Origin: an uncultured Gammaproteobacteria bacterium
GTDB taxonomy: Bacteria; Pseudomonadota; Gammaproteobacteria; Eutrophobiales; Eutrophobiaceae
Assembly (NCBI GenBank): GCA_951812995.1
Contig: CATOTD010000006.1
Span: 248,001-312,000, forward strand
Length of the DNA stretch: 64,000 nucleotides
Reading direction: 5' to 3'
This document shows, in pieces, positions 36,315 through 47,628 of the stretch. The notes beneath the pieces were generated by a model that saw only the letters and a list, made by a program, of their open reading frames with translations, was not told the origin of the DNA and ran no database searches. Within the stretch, counting starts at the first letter, position 1. Each line of letters opens with the position of its first letter. Both the position numbers and the translations under genes were made by a program.

Positions 36315-38107
36315 TTATCTTTCCCTACGTGCAAAATGGCTGTAAATGCTGACGGCGGTATTTCAACAGATCCGAATTGTTTCATGCGTTTTTTCCCAGC
36401 TTTTTGTTTTTCAAGTAATTTGCGCTTGCGCGATATGTCACCACCATAACATTTAGCAGTTACATTTTTTCGCATGGCCTTGACCGTTTCTCGCGCCACT
36501 ATTTTTGAACCGATGGCCGCTTGTATTGCAACCTCGTACATTTGACGTGGAATAAATTCTTTCATCTTCCGGGTGAGCTCGCGTCCTCTGTGTGCGGCCT
36601 GATCCTGATGCACGATGCAAGAAAGCGCATCAATCCGCTCATTGTTTATCAAAATATCCAGCTTTGCTAATCTCGCTGTTGCAAACCGGTTAAACCTGTA
36701 ATCAAAAGACGCAAAGCCTTTGCTGACTGATTTTAGCCGATCAAAAAAATCCAGTACGACTTCGCTCATGGGTATTTCAAAGGAAAGTGAAATTTGTTTA
36801 CCCAGATATTGCAGTTTTTTCTGGACACCGCGTTTTTCAATACATAGGGTCATGACATTGCCAAGATATGTTTGTGGTACGAGTATATCCGCCGTAATAA
36901 CAGGTTCTCGAATCTCCCGTATTTTATTTGGCGGCGGCAGTTTGGACGGATTATCAATACTAATGATTTCATTATTTGCCATTAATACTTCATAAATTAC
37001 GGCAGGTGCTGATACGATTAAGCCAAGACCATACTCTCTTTCCAGACGTTCCTGTACAATTTCCATGTGTAGCATACCAAGAAAACCACAGCGAAAACCA
37101 AAGCCCAAGGCCTGTGATGTTTCTGGTTCATAATGCAATGCGGCATCATTGAGTCGCAGTTTTCCCAACGCTTCCTTGAAAGCGTCATAATCTGATGAAT
37201 CTATTGGGAATAAACCTGAAAAAACTCTTGGTTGTATCATTTGAAATCCAGGCAATGCTTCTGTAGCAGGTGCTTCGACTAGCGTTAAGGTATCACCCAC
37301 TGGTGCGCCATCAATTGCCTTGATGCCTGCTACAACATAACCCACCGCACCCGTATGCAACACCTTTTCAGGATTGCGTTTTGGGGTGAATGTGCCTACT
37401 TGATCGACAAGAAAGACCCGGCCTGTAGACATTATTTTAATCTCCTTGCCAACGGCCAATTCGCCATCAACAATCCGCACCAAAGAGACGACACCAAGAT
37501 AGTTGTCAAACCATGAATCAATAATCAATGCCTTGAGCGGCCCTTCAGCGTTCCCTTGTGGTGCTGGAATTTTATGCACCAATTCTTCTAAAAGTGCCTT
37601 GACTCCTACACCTGTCTTAGCACTGACACGCAATGCTGCCTTTGCATCAAGGCCAATAATTTCTTCGATTTCATTGATAACCCGTTCTGGCTCTGCTACG
37701 GGCAAATCAATTTTGTTTAATACTGGCAATACTGTCAGATTGTTATCAATGGCGGTAAGGCAGTTGGCGACGCTTTGCGCCTCAACACCTTGCGCCGCAT
37801 CAACAACAAGCAACGCACCTTCACATGCAGCCAACGAGCGTGACACCTCATAACTAAAATCAACATGTCCGGGCGTATCAATAATGTTGAGTTGATAGCG
37901 CTCGCCATTATCTCCCGTGTAGTAAAGCGTAACGCTTTGAGCCTTTATGGTAATGCCACGTTCACGTTCGATATCCATGGAATCCAATACCTGTGCTGAC
38001 ATTTCACGCTCTGTTAAAGCACCACACATTTGGATAAAACGGTCAGCAAGCGTTGACTTGCCGTGGTCAATATGAGCGATTATAGAAAAATTGCGAATAT
38101 GCTGCAT
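36311..38107 (-). CDS. lepA: Elongation factor 4 (LepA)
   Basis: A 598-residue ribosome-bound GTPase that affects translocation and 30S assembly. The P-loop is [12 protein letters not shown] (about 11-22), with [12 protein letters not shown] and NKIDLP. The C-terminal LepA-specific domain [19 protein letters not shown] is intact. It is first in the lepA-lepB-DUF4845-rnc-era-recO-pdxJ block, 111 bp downstream of the glutaredoxin-like gene. Confidence 0.97.
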   Translation of the reverse strand: MQHIRNFSIIAHIDHGKSTLADRFIQMCGALTEREMSAQVLDSMDIERERGITIKAQSVTLYYTGDNGERYQLNIIDTPGHVDFSYEVSRSLAACEGALLVVDAAQGVEAQSVANCLTAIDNNLTVLPVLNKIDLPVAEPERVINEIEEIIGLDAKAALRVSAKTGVGVKALLEELVHKIPAPQGNAEGPLKALIIDSWFDNYLGVVSLVRIVDGELAVGKEIKIMSTGRVFLVDQVGTFTPKRNPEKVLHTGAVGYVVAGIKAIDGAPVGDTLTLVEAPATEALPGFQMIQPRVFSGLFPIDSSDYDAFKEALGKLRLNDAALHYEPETSQALGFGFRCGFLGMLHMEIVQERLEREYGLGLIVSAPAVIYEVLMANNEIISIDNPSKLPPPNKIREIREPVITADILVPQTYLGNVMTLCIEKRGVQKKLQYLGKQISLSFEIPMSEVVLDFFDRLKSVSKGFASFDYRFNRFATARLAKLDILINNERIDALSCIVHQDQAAHRGRELTRKMKEFIPRQMYEVAIQAAIGSKIVARETVKAMRKNVTAKCYGGDISRKRKLLEKQKAGKKRMKQFGSVEIPPSAFTAILHVGKDK

Positions 38108-38218
38108 TAATAGCGTTATTTATGTATGGATGTTATAAAACGGTGTGTTTACAAAAGGCGCGATTCTATATGATCTTGTGCAGATATATCAGATATAAAT
38201 GAAATATAGAAAAATAAA

Positions 38219-38488
38219 TCAGGCGTGCAAGATTGCCTTGTGTCTTGCAAAGAAACTCAACAACGCTTGTTCGTTCAGATGATATTCACAAATTTCAGTG
38301 TCCGCCGCGACGAGCAAAGGAATACGAGCAGCAAAGCGTTCAGTTAATAGCGGACATGTATCAATATCAATCAATTCAATCTCGAAGTTATAACGATTTT
38401 GCCAGATTTTCAGCCCAGCAAGCATCTCATCACATAAGCCACAATCTTTTCGAGAATAGATTGTTAATGGCCCGTAAGTATTACTCAT
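38219..38488 (-). CDS. Glutaredoxin-like thiol-disulfide protein (DUF836 type)
   Basis: An 89-residue thioredoxin-fold protein with the redox motif C16-G-L-C19 (YSRKDCGLCDEM) and the cis-proline region ARIPLLVAA. Such short proteins commonly lie between the degQ/mucD gene and lepA. Its start overlaps the protease stop by 8 bp. Partner proteins are unknown. Confidence 0.85.
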   Translation of the reverse strand: MSNTYGPLTIYSRKDCGLCDEMLAGLKIWQNRYNFEIELIDIDTCPLLTERFAARIPLLVAADTEICEYHLNEQALLSFFARHKAILHA

Positions 38489-39920
38489 CCAGTTTGAGTG
38501 CGAGAAAAATGGGCCCCCCTCGACGCTGTATTAACACCGGTATCGATCGATCTTTCGGCAAATCTTTGAGCAGATCTAAAAAATGAGCGGTGTCTTTGAT
38601 CTTGATATTATTCAATATCAAAATGATATCACCTTGGCGAATGCCCGCTTTCTGTGCCGGGCCAGGTGCTATTTTTTCGACTAGAACACCCTGATCTCCG
38701 GTATTGAGTTCTTGTTTTTGTTCAGCATTTAAATCTTTTACCCTAATATTCAATGCGTTTTTATCCAAATCTGGCGCAGTATTTGCGCCTTTGGCAATGA
38801 CTTCATCATCCGTTGGCAATTCAGAGATATTGACTCGTATTGTTTCAGACTTGGATCGTCGGATGATACCAACAGGCACGGTACTACCGACCAATGTCGA
38901 TCCGACTAATGGTGGGAGGTCCGAAGAGAAACTGACTGTTTCACCATTGAACTTGACAATGATATCCCCCACTTCTATGCCAGCTTTCTCAGCCGGGCTA
39001 CCAGGCAAAACCTGTGCAATCAATGCGCCATGCGGATAATCCATATCGAACGATTCAGCTAATTCACGCGTAACATCCTGTATTAAAACGCCTAACCAGC
39101 CACGACTGACACGACCATTAGCCTTTAATTGTTGATATACATTTTTGACAACATTAACGGGTACCGCAAAGGACAATCCCATAAATCCACCCGTGCGGCT
39201 GTATATTTGAGAATTAACACCAACGACTTCTCCATCGAGATTGAACAATGGCCCACCTGAGTTTCCCGGGTTTATGGCAACGTCGGTTTGAATAAAAGGG
39301 ATGTAGTTTTCATTCGGTAAACTACGACCAACAGCACTGATAATACCGGCTGTGACAGAGGCATCAAAGCCAAACGGTGAGCCGATGGCCAAGACCCATT
39401 CCCCGACCTGAATAGTGGATGAATCACCTAGTTTCAAGATGGGCAAGTCTATGGCCTCTACTTTTAGAACGGCAATGTCACTCTTGCTATCACTGCCAAT
39501 TAACTCAGCAACAAACGCACGCCTATCACTTAACCTGACAATTATTTCTTCCGCATCTTTAACGACATGATGATTCGTAATGATATAGCCATCTTTGGAA
39601 ATGATGAACCCAGAACCCAAAGATGATCGATCTGGCAATGATCCAGGTCCTCCTGGCGCACCGTCGAAATATTTTTCAAAAAAATCGTGAAACGGACTGT
39701 CTTTTGGTATATCGGGAAAATTGTACCCTGGAGGAGCTACGGCATGCGTGCTTTTTGCGCTCGTGCTGATATTGACCACCGCTGCAGAGTTGTTATTTAC
39801 AAGTGCTGTGAAATTGGGCAATGATCGAGCTTGAACGAAGCCGTTGTACAATAGAAAGCACAAACTGAGAATAAAGATGACCGATTTTTGGCGCATTGAT
39901 TTTTTTCCGTGGTAAGACAT
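38481..39920 (-). CDS. degQ: Periplasmic serine protease, DegQ/MucD type
   Basis: A 479-residue HtrA protease. An N-terminal signal peptide ends near VQA (residues 29-31); a better start for that signal may be M9 rather than M1. The catalytic triad is H118 (TNHHVV), D148 (SKSDIAV) and S221 (NPGNSGGPL). Two PDZ domains follow (about 280-360 and 385-475). It degrades or refolds damaged envelope proteins and lies after rseB, matching the mucD position of the sigma-E cluster. Confidence 0.94.
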   Translation of the reverse strand: MSYHGKKSMRQKSVIFILSLCFLLYNGFVQARSLPNFTALVNNNSAAVVNISTSAKSTHAVAPPGYNFPDIPKDSPFHDFFEKYFDGAPGGPGSLPDRSSLGSGFIISKDGYIITNHHVVKDAEEIIVRLSDRRAFVAELIGSDSKSDIAVLKVEAIDLPILKLGDSSTIQVGEWVLAIGSPFGFDASVTAGIISAVGRSLPNENYIPFIQTDVAINPGNSGGPLFNLDGEVVGVNSQIYSRTGGFMGLSFAVPVNVVKNVYQQLKANGRVSRGWLGVLIQDVTRELAESFDMDYPHGALIAQVLPGSPAEKAGIEVGDIIVKFNGETVSFSSDLPPLVGSTLVGSTVPVGIIRRSKSETIRVNISELPTDDEVIAKGANTAPDLDKNALNIRVKDLNAEQKQELNTGDQGVLVEKIAPGPAQKAGIRQGDIILILNNIKIKDTAHFLDLLKDLPKDRSIPVLIQRRGGPIFLALKLDE

Positions 39921-39972
39921 TATTTTATATTTTCCTGGTATATTTTCTCAAGATTGGAATTAATAATTGACA

Positions 39973-40956
39973 TTATCGATGATAGGATTTTACGGAATCA
40001 GCCATTAATTTGACAGTCGCCTTGGGCACCTCACCGATAGCCGTTATTTGATATTCCTGCGTATATACTGCGTGCGTATTGACACCACCGAAACTGGCCG
40101 ACTTTGCAAAGACATCGGCTCTCTCGGTTAATTTTTCAACATAGATAGAAACCATTGCCAATCCGTCTGTGTATATCAGGTGTTCGACAGGCATTCGACT
40201 TGTTGTCATAGGTTCCTTTGATCGTTCACTCATCATAAACCCGGCCGGCATCCAGGTTGCCTTCCATTGGATACCAGATTCCCCTGCGTCAAAATGGTCG
40301 TCTGTTTGATTATGATACCAAATAAAATCTTTACTCGCAGTTGTTGGCCTTAAAAGCGCATCGTCAATTTTATCAAGCACGTTTAGTTGCGCAAACATCA
40401 TTTGTTCAAGCGTCACACCTAATTGGTTTTTCAGTTCTGATTTAAGCAAGAGTTTGAATTTCTTATCAATCCAAAGCTGATAGCCATAGCGATATTTATC
40501 AATGGGTCTGATATTCACTATCCATGCGTCCAAACCGGCTATGCGATCTTCACCTACCAGTTCAAAAATATAAAACTCGGAGATTGCGCTAATGGGATTG
40601 GGTAAATGATTGGAGATTAATTTTCTTAAACGGCTCTTCTCAACAACAACCGCCTTTTTTTCAGGAAAAAAGCATCTTACCTGATCTTTGTCACGAATGA
40701 CTTCGCGTGCATAGCCAGTGAGCGCAATCAAGCGCTCAGACGAACCATACACATCTGCTTTATGGATGATCCGCATGGTATCCATTTGTTTCCCAAGCGT
40801 GTAGACGAAAACGCCATCATAATTCAAGTCGCGACTTGCCTTTGACATTTCATCAATCAATACCTGCGGATCAGGGTATGCCTCTGCTTCGGCATAGACA
40901 GCCGACACACTGCCGAAAAGAAAAACCAGTAAGATGAACGATGATTGATAGTTCAA
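39973..40956 (-). CDS. rseB: Sigma-E regulatory protein RseB/MucB
   Basis: A 327-residue periplasmic protein with a signal peptide (to about residue 22) and the MucB/RseB two-domain body (MSKASRDLNYDGVFVYTLG near the N-terminus; HLIYTDGLAMVSIYVE in the C-terminal domain). It binds the RseA periplasmic part and delays its cleavage. It starts 6 bp after the rseA stop. Confidence 0.93.
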   Translation of the reverse strand: MNYQSSFILLVFLFGSVSAVYAEAEAYPDPQVLIDEMSKASRDLNYDGVFVYTLGKQMDTMRIIHKADVYGSSERLIALTGYAREVIRDKDQVRCFFPEKKAVVVEKSRLRKLISNHLPNPISAISEFYIFELVGEDRIAGLDAWIVNIRPIDKYRYGYQLWIDKKFKLLLKSELKNQLGVTLEQMMFAQLNVLDKIDDALLRPTTASKDFIWYHNQTDDHFDAGESGIQWKATWMPAGFMMSERSKEPMTTSRMPVEHLIYTDGLAMVSIYVEKLTERADVFAKSASFGGVNTHAVYTQEYQITAIGEVPKATVKLMADSVKSYHR

Positions 40957-40962
40957 GTAAAA

Positions 40963-41553
40963 TTATTCCTGTGATTCAATGGCGACAAGCCTGACATAAG
41001 GCAAGATACCATTCATGCTGCCATTGCTACGATATTGATTATGATTCATCAAATAATTATTAAGCCGCTGGTTTGCGACAGTCTCGGGCGCATCAGTGCT
41101 ACTCGCGGATGCTGGCAATACTTGAGTCTCCAGGCGCTTGGATAATTGCGGCCGTGATGAATCGTTATCTGTCGCAGATGCGACAACAACAGGGGTTGCA
41201 GTCATCGGATCAATTTTATTACTGTGGTGCACACTAAATACAGCCACCATTGCGACAGAAGCCGCTAGCGCAAAACCAAGCATCGGTTTTAGAAATCGTT
41301 TTGTTTTATGTGCGGCCAGCACAGTGGGCTCAGTACGCAGAGATTGCATAACAACCCTTGAGACCTGACTTGAGGCCTGACAGGATATTGTATAGGGCGC
41401 TTGATTACGCAGACAATCGGCAATCAAGTGATAGCGCGACCAAGTGTCTCGCATCATTTGATCATGGAGCAAGGCATCATATAGCTTGTCGTTATTCCCT
41501 TCAGCTTCACCATCCATCAATGCTGAAATTAGTTTATTATTTGATTCACTCAT
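40963..41553 (-). CDS. rseA: Anti-sigma-E factor RseA/MucA
   Basis: A 196-residue protein. The cytoplasmic N-terminus ISALMDGEAEGN...WSRYHLIADCLRN is the sigma-binding region, a membrane segment lies at about 92-108 (MLGFALAASVAMVAVF), and the periplasmic tail would bind RseB. It holds RpoE inactive until proteolysis under envelope stress. It lies 19 bp after rpoE. Confidence 0.92.
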   Translation of the reverse strand: MSESNNKLISALMDGEAEGNNDKLYDALLHDQMMRDTWSRYHLIADCLRNQAPYTISCQASSQVSRVVMQSLRTEPTVLAAHKTKRFLKPMLGFALAASVAMVAVFSVHHSNKIDPMTATPVVVASATDNDSSRPQLSKRLETQVLPASASSTDAPETVANQRLNNYLMNHNQYRSNGSMNGILPYVRLVAIESQE

Positions 41554-41572
41554 AAATATTTAGCCTGATCCA

Positions 41573-42151
41573 TTAATTTTGTAACAGTGGACGCACCTCA
41601 TTGTCAATTGCCTCGCGCGCCCGAAATATTCTGGAACGAACAGTACCTATTGGACATTCCATGACGTTAGCAATTTCCTCATAACTTAATCCTTCAACTT
41701 CTCTTAACATGATCGCTGTTTTTAAGTCTGGAGGCAGATTATCAATCGCCATCAAGACGGTGGCCTGTAATTCATCTTTAAACAATAAATTTTCAGGTGT
41801 CACCTGCTCGCTTAGAGCAACATTACCTTCGATTTGTTCAATCTCAGACACATCATAATCACTCGTTCTTGGTCTGCGCGATTGCACTTCAAGATGATTC
41901 TTCGCCGTGTTGACGGTAATGCGATAAAGCCAAGTATAAAACGCGCTATCGCCACGAAAATTGGGCAGTGCGCGATATGCTTTTATAAATGCTTCTTGTG
42001 TGATATCTAATGCGTCGCTATGGTTCCTGACATAACGCAATGCCAGATTAATAATGCGCTGCTGATATTTCAGGACAAGCAAGTCATAGGCGGCCTTTTC
42101 ACCCTTTTTAACGCGCTCAATCAACTGTTTATCAGTCACGTTATTGATCAT
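41573..42151 (-). CDS. rpoE: RNA polymerase sigma-E factor
   Basis: A 192-residue ECF sigma factor. Region 2 is YVRNHSDALDITQEAFIKAY and FYTWLYRITVNTAKN; region 4 is LREVEGLSYEEIANVMECP and GTVRSRIFRARE. It directs transcription of the envelope stress regulon and is divergent from nadB, the classical position. I did not find a convincing sigma-E autoregulatory promoter in the 169-bp interval. Confidence 0.96.
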   Translation of the reverse strand: MINNVTDKQLIERVKKGEKAAYDLLVLKYQQRIINLALRYVRNHSDALDITQEAFIKAYRALPNFRGDSAFYTWLYRITVNTAKNHLEVQSRRPRTSDYDVSEIEQIEGNVALSEQVTPENLLFKDELQATVLMAIDNLPPDLKTAIMLREVEGLSYEEIANVMECPIGTVRSRIFRAREAIDNEVRPLLQN

Positions 42152-42320
42152 CCAATATAGTCTCGTGTGTTATTATTTTGCACTGTTGCAGTGTCGCAGT
42201 AATTTTTTTATACAATAGATAAATACTCCTAATATTCAGTACAGATATAACGAGATAACATTTCAGTATTTTACAAGCAAAGGCTTGGATAAAAAATTGA
42301 TAATACCAGCTTAAGTCAAA

Positions 42321-43928
42321 ATGTATGATCAGCAACAACATGATGTGTTAATTATTGGCAGTGGTGCTGCGGGGCTTAGTCTGGCATTGAAACTTGCAGA
42401 TGAGGCTGATGTTGCCGTTTTATCGAAAGAAGCATTGATCGAGGGTGCCACGCTGTACGCGCAAGGGGGTGTCTCAGCGGTACTCGATAAACACGACTCT
42501 ATCGCATCTCACATTGAAGACACACTCAGCGCAGGTGCCGGGCTATGCGATCCAGAGATAGTGCGTTTTGTCGTCGAACAGGCGCATAAAAGTATTGATT
42601 GGCTGATTGGTCTCGGCGTGGATTTTACGCGTGCAAGCAAACAGGCAGGCACGCATGCGCCATTTCATTTACACAAGGAAGGCGGCCACAGCCATCGCCG
42701 GATTATTCATGCTGCTGACGCGACCGGCAAGGCTATACAAACCACGCTTGAAGCATGTGTACGGCAGCACCCGAATATATGTTTATACGAACATCACATT
42801 GCCGTTGATCTGATTACAACAGAAAAATTTTCCATCTCTGGCAACCGCTGTCTCGGGGCCTATGTGATAGATATAGAAAAAAATAATGTTTCCGTATTCA
42901 GTGCTAAAACAGTCGTTTTGGCAAGCGGTGGTGCGGGCAAGACTTACCTGTATACAAGTAATCCCGATAGCTGTACCGGGGACGGGATTGCGATGGCTTG
43001 GCGGGCGGGGTGTCGTATTGCAAATATGGAATTTATTCAATTTCATCCAACCTGTCTTTACCATCCCATGGCAAAGTCATTTTTGGTATCAGAAGCATTA
43101 CGCGGTGAAGGTGCAAAACTAATCCTCAAAGACGGTGCGCGTTTTATGTCGCGCTACGATAAACGCGAAGAATTAGCCCCGCGCGATATCGTAGCACGGG
43201 CGATTGATTCTGAGATGAAGTGCCTGGGCCATGATTGTGTGTATCTTGACATATCACATAAATCGCAGGCCTTTATCGAAGCACACTTCCCAACCATCAA
43301 TAGACGTTGCTTGGATTTGGGTATCGATATGTCTCGCACACCCATACCGGTCGTGCCAGCCGCACACTATACCTGTGGCGGTGTGATGATTGACAAAGAG
43401 GGACAGACAGATATCGCCGGTCTCTATGCGATTGGTGAGGTCAGTTGTTCTGGACTGCATGGTGCCAATCGCATGGCCAGCAATTCCCTGCTAGAGTGCG
43501 TTGTCTTTGCCCATACCGCCGCCAATGCCATACACCAATCTTTAGCCGCGACCAAAATGCCGGGGCCGCTGCCTGAATGGGATGAGAGCCGCGTGACTGA
43601 TTCCGATGAAGAAGTCGTTGTGAGCCATAACTGGGATGAAATTCGACGGTTTATGTGGGATTACGTCGGCATCGTTAGAACCACGAAACGACTGCAAAGA
43701 GCGCAACGCAGGATTAGTCTCTTGCAATCAGAAATCACGAATTACTATGGGCATTTCAAAATCAGCAAAGATCTGATAGAACTCAGAAACTTGGCCGTTG
43801 TGGCCGAACTCATTATTAATTCCGCACTGCAAAGAAAAGAAAGTCGCGGTCTGCACTACTCTACAGATTACTCCGTAGCCAATATTGATAGCCAAACCCA
43901 GGATACGATATTAAGTCGCAATCCATAA
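42321..43928 (+). CDS. nadB: L-aspartate oxidase
   Basis: A 535-residue flavoprotein that oxidises L-aspartate to iminoaspartate, the first step of de novo NAD synthesis. The FAD-binding GSGAAGLS is at 13-20, with [13 protein letters not shown], HTHRAxD-like [20 protein letters not shown] and the active-site loop EALRGEGA. Near the end of the FAD domain lies [19 protein letters not shown]. Length matches the family. Confidence 0.95.
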   Translation: MYDQQQHDVLIIGSGAAGLSLALKLADEADVAVLSKEALIEGATLYAQGGVSAVLDKHDSIASHIEDTLSAGAGLCDPEIVRFVVEQAHKSIDWLIGLGVDFTRASKQAGTHAPFHLHKEGGHSHRRIIHAADATGKAIQTTLEACVRQHPNICLYEHHIAVDLITTEKFSISGNRCLGAYVIDIEKNNVSVFSAKTVVLASGGAGKTYLYTSNPDSCTGDGIAMAWRAGCRIANMEFIQFHPTCLYHPMAKSFLVSEALRGEGAKLILKDGARFMSRYDKREELAPRDIVARAIDSEMKCLGHDCVYLDISHKSQAFIEAHFPTINRRCLDLGIDMSRTPIPVVPAAHYTCGGVMIDKEGQTDIAGLYAIGEVSCSGLHGANRMASNSLLECVVFAHTAANAIHQSLAATKMPGPLPEWDESRVTDSDEEVVVSHNWDEIRRFMWDYVGIVRTTKRLQRAQRRISLLQSEITNYYGHFKISKDLIELRNLAVVAELIINSALQRKESRGLHYSTDYSVANIDSQTQDTILSRNP

Positions 43929-44119
43929 AAAATGCACCGTTATAAGTATATTAATTAATAAACAATTCAATTATTTATAATATATACTTTATAATTTACT
44001 ATAATGTATAATGACTGCCCGTTGCAGATGCAAGCCGGTATTTATCCGCCGACTATTTCTTTGTCGTCGACTTTACACGTAAACTGTCGATCTGATAATT
44101 ACGCCGCTATCAACTACCT

Positions 44120-45019
44120 ATGGCTGACTTTGACATGAACGAATCAAACGGGGTTCAAAATTCGTCGCTGATAATCTCGTATCCAGAGTCTATGACAGAT
44201 ATAACAGATCCGTCTATTCAGACCATGTCTGCCTTACAGTGCGCACTTGAACTGGCAGAATTGATTAAATTATTTGGCAATGAAATGGCCGCCATTGTCC
44301 CGCACGAATATTTTTGTTATGTCAATGAATATGAACATATTAAATATGACATAGGCACATCTGCACGACATAGTTTGCATTATAAGCTGGTTTTATTTGG
44401 GAAAAGTCTTGGTGAGCTAACCTTCGCTAGAAGCACCCCGTTTGTTGAGATCGAAATTCAGAAAATGAAAGCCCTGTTCTCCGTGCTAATTTATCCGTTA
44501 AGAAACGCCTTGCTTTACAAACAGGCAGTAGAAAAAGCCTATATTGATACTTTAACCGGGATAAATAATCGTGCCGCATTCGATAAAGCCATTGAACAGG
44601 AAATCGACTTTGCAATACGACATCATTATACCCTGACATTAATGATGCTGGACTTAGATAAATTCAAAGATGTTAATGACAATTACGGACATATCACAGG
44701 CGATGCAGTCTTAATAAAGTTTACTGACTGCATAACACAATGTTTACGCCGCAGTGATAGTCTATTTCGGTATGGCGGGGAAGAATTTTCAGTGTTGCTC
44801 AGAAATACCCGCATCGAAGGTGCCAAGTTACTCGCCGAACGCATGCGGAAAAGTGTTGAAGAGATGGTATTTGCGCATGAAGATGCAGAAATTAATATTA
44901 CTGTATCTATCGGTCTGGCTGAATTGCAAGCGACTGATGATACGAAAAAATTAATTGCACGTGCCGATGCGCTGCTATATCAGGCAAAAAAAAATGGCAG
45001 AAATAAGGTGATGTCCTGA
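44120..45019 (+). CDS. GGDEF-domain diguanylate cyclase
   Basis: A 299-residue protein. Residues 1-145 form a sensor-like region I cannot assign. The GGDEF domain begins at YIDTLTGINNRAAFD, has the metal site MLDLDKFKDVNDNYGH and the active loop RYGGEEF (GGEEF at 219-223), so cyclase activity is plausible. No inhibitory RxxD site is seen before the loop. No membrane segment is visible, so it is probably cytoplasmic. It is the last host gene before the IS-rich block. Confidence 0.9.
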   Translation: MADFDMNESNGVQNSSLIISYPESMTDITDPSIQTMSALQCALELAELIKLFGNEMAAIVPHEYFCYVNEYEHIKYDIGTSARHSLHYKLVLFGKSLGELTFARSTPFVEIEIQKMKALFSVLIYPLRNALLYKQAVEKAYIDTLTGINNRAAFDKAIEQEIDFAIRHHYTLTLMMLDLDKFKDVNDNYGHITGDAVLIKFTDCITQCLRRSDSLFRYGGEEFSVLLRNTRIEGAKLLAERMRKSVEEMVFAHEDAEINITVSIGLAELQATDDTKKLIARADALLYQAKKNGRNKVMS

Positions 45020-45107
45020 AGTAACCCTGATCCAACAACCCGTGGCGGGACGTGGGTTGAGTATGATTGAGTTGGGTTGAGCGTGGCGGGATGTACCTGT
45101 CACGAGC

Positions 45108-45369
45108 CTTTCCCGAATTCTGTGTAACTGCCGTTGGTTAAACGAAGTCCTTTAGTCGGTCTTCGAATTCGATGATAAAGCGATTCATCTCTGGTTTCCA
45201 ATTTTTAATCGACATAGTCCACTGCTTTGATGCATCTTGAATGGCCAGATAGATCACCTTTCTGGTAGCGTCATCGGTTGGGAACAGCTTACGTTTTTTG
45301 ATGACTTTCCTGATGACGCTGTTGAGCGATGCAATGGCGTTGGTGGTATAGATTGCCTTGCGCATGTCC
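45108..45369 (-). pseudogene. IS256-family transposase C-terminal fragment (type D, copy 1)
   Basis: A minus-strand fragment, MRKAIYTTNAIASLN to EFEDRLKDFV, is the C-terminus of an IS256-family transposase. Its outer end (CTTTCCCGAATTCTGTG, 45108-45124) recurs with one change at 49541, next to a longer copy of the same fragment. It is cut at 45369 by another IS256 element. Confidence 0.85.
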
Positions 45370-46755
45370 GAGTTATAACCGAATCTGGTGTCTGAATAAA
45401 TTTAAAGTATGCGGCGTGCCTTGCTGGAATCGGTTTTGTCTAGCAATCGAAAGTAACAAGAGGAGCACGCCACACATGACAAAAGATACTGTGATTAATC
45501 TGGGTACACCAGAGGATATTGACCCGTTGACTGAATTGCTACGTAGCGGTGCCAAACAGCTGATAACAGAAGCGATTCAGGCGGAGTTGGCCGAGTTGAT
45601 GGCAAGTTTTGATAATCAGAAAACGAGTGAAGGCAGACAGCGTGTTGTGCGCAATGGCTATCACCCAGAACGAGAAGTATTGACCGGTGTTGGCAAAGTA
45701 CCAGTGTCGGTGCCAAAGATCCGTAGCCGAGAAGGCGAGCCTGAGAGCTTCCAATCGTTAATAGTGCCTCCTTACATCCGGCGTACAGCGACCCTGGACG
45801 CGGCGATTCCCTGGCTTTATTTGCAGGGTGTTTCGAGTGGTCAGATGCAGAGCGCCCTGGAAGTGATTGTCGGGCCTGATGCCAAGGGCTTATCCGCCAA
45901 TGCAGTTGGTCGCCTGAAACGTCAGTGGGAATCAGAGTACAAAACCTGGAGTACACGTTCAGTGACTGACGAATGGGTCTATATCTGGGCTGATGGCATC
46001 TACAGTGGTCTTCGAGGTGACGATGGTTGATTGTGTTGTCTGGTCATCATTGGCGTGAACAGCCGCGGTCAGAAGCACTTCCTGGCAATTAAGGATGGTG
46101 TCAGGGAATCGAAGCAGAGCTGGTGAGAAGTCTTGTTGTCGTTGAAACAGCGAGGTTTAAACCAACCACCGAAGCTGGCGATTGGCGACGGTGCTCTGGG
46201 ATTCTGGGTAGCATTGGAAGAAGTCTATCCTGAGACAACAGCACAACGCTACTGGATGCATAAGACCGGTAATGTACTGAACTATCTGCCGAAGTCTGTT
46301 CAGGAGAAAGCGAAACAAGGGCTACATGACATTTGGATGGCAGAGGGGCGCACTGATGCAGAGAAGGCATTTGATGCATTTGAGGAACGTTTTGGTGTCA
46401 AGTATCCGAAGGCAGTGGCCATGCTTATCGAAAGACCGTGATGCGTTGCTGGCATTTTATGACTTTCCAGCAGAGCACTGGACCCACATCAGGACAACGA
46501 ATGTCACCCCGTCGAGTTTTGCCACAATCCGGCACAGGACACGGCAAGCGAAAGGTTGTATCACACGAATAACGATGCTGACGATGATCTACAAGATGGA
46601 ATTATGCGCAGAAGATTCCTGGCGCAAACTGCGAGGCTTCAGACACCTGGCGAAGGTGATTGGAGGCGTGAAGCTTAAAGATGGAATCGAGGTAACTGAG
46701 GACGACAAGGCAGCCGCATGATTAACTTGTCAGACACTACTTTTGACAATAGCTC
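45370..46755 (+). pseudogene. IS256-family element type A, ends present, transposase broken
   Basis: Terminal sequences GAGTTATAACC...GTGTCTGA (from 45370) and its partial complement TCAGACAC...AATAGCTC (to 46755) define the element. The transposase starts at the ATG 45476 (MTKDTVINLG) and contains LDAAIPWLYLQGVSSGQMQ and WADGIYSGLRGDDG. It is stopped by TGA at 46028-46030 and again near 46124, where the related copy at 56700-57729 has CGA; a frameshift follows near 46435 before the C-terminus (HWTHIRTTN). So it is inactive by itself. No matching target duplication flanks it: the left side is a different IS256 fragment and the right side an IS5 copy. Confidence 0.88.
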
Positions 46756-47628
46756 TGCAAGGAACCGCTTTGCGGTGTAAATTGCGCTGTGCTCCAAACA
46801 CAGGTTCGACCCGACTACGAACTTTGGAGCGCGTGCGCTTACCTTGCGCCTTGAGAAACGCTACTTTTTCCTCTGACCGATAGGCACTGTCAGCCCAGAC
46901 ATCTTTACTGGTATTGCTGTCATCTGGCAGGTCGGCAAAAACCTGCGCATCATGGACGCTGGCATCAGTGACCTGATAGTCACGAATCAACTTGTTGTCA
47001 TGGTCTATCTGTATGTGGTTCTTGTAAGCAAAATGGCTACGGCTATGTTTCTTCGTCCAGCGGGCCGGGACAGTGCCTGCCTTAATCCGGGCATTGTATT
47101 CCCGAAGGTTACGCGGCAACAGTGCCGGAATGATCGAGGAGGCAACTATCTGACCCTTGCGAGTGATATAAGCCGCCTGGTTCAACGACAACTGCTCAAA
47201 CAACGATGCCATCAGACCCAGCGCCGCTAACCGATGCTTGAATGCCCAGCAGGTTTTGGTATCAGCGACTCGTTGCTGCCTAGCAAGACCCAGAAACTGC
47301 TGAAAACTGCAACGGTCTTCGATTTGGTATTCCAACTGAGCATCGCTAAGACCATACGGATTTTGCACAAGCAGTCCCTTGAACATCATCACTACGTCTG
47401 TTGGGCGTTGCCCGCCTGACGCTTACGTTGTTTCTCATGAACCTTGTTCAACAACGACCGAAAAGATCCCCAGTCAACCGTCTTTTCCAGTTCAGGCAGA
47501 GGATTACCCAACTGTTTGAGACGATAGTCTTGAAGATTAAACAGAGAACCGAAAATGTCATTGCTCATGGAAGTTTCTTTGTCAGTTTGGAAACTTCAAC
47601 ATTGTACCAAATAGAGTCATTAATAGAG
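46756..47628 (-). pseudogene. IS5-family element, copy 1 (3' end cut by IS256)
   Basis: The minus strand encodes an N-terminal piece starting MSNDIFGSLFNLQDYRL (about 47570) and a main ORF 46730-47392 (MFKGLLVQNPYGLSD, DDSNTSKDVWADSAYR, KVRSRVEPVFGAQ). The two parts are in different frames at the same place as in copy 2. The outer end is ATTAATAGAG (47619-47628). The 3' end is replaced by the IS256 end at 46755. It is the inverted partner of 47993-49051. Confidence 0.85.

Noticed and set aside
42152..42320. A sigma-E-type promoter upstream of rpoE
   Set aside because: I could not find a GGAACTT-like box with a properly spaced TCTGA-like box.
45032..45110. GGGTTGAG/GTGGCGGGA repeats after the GGDEF gene
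   Set aside because: Short imperfect repeats with no clear unit or role; noted only as low-complexity sequence at the IS boundary.
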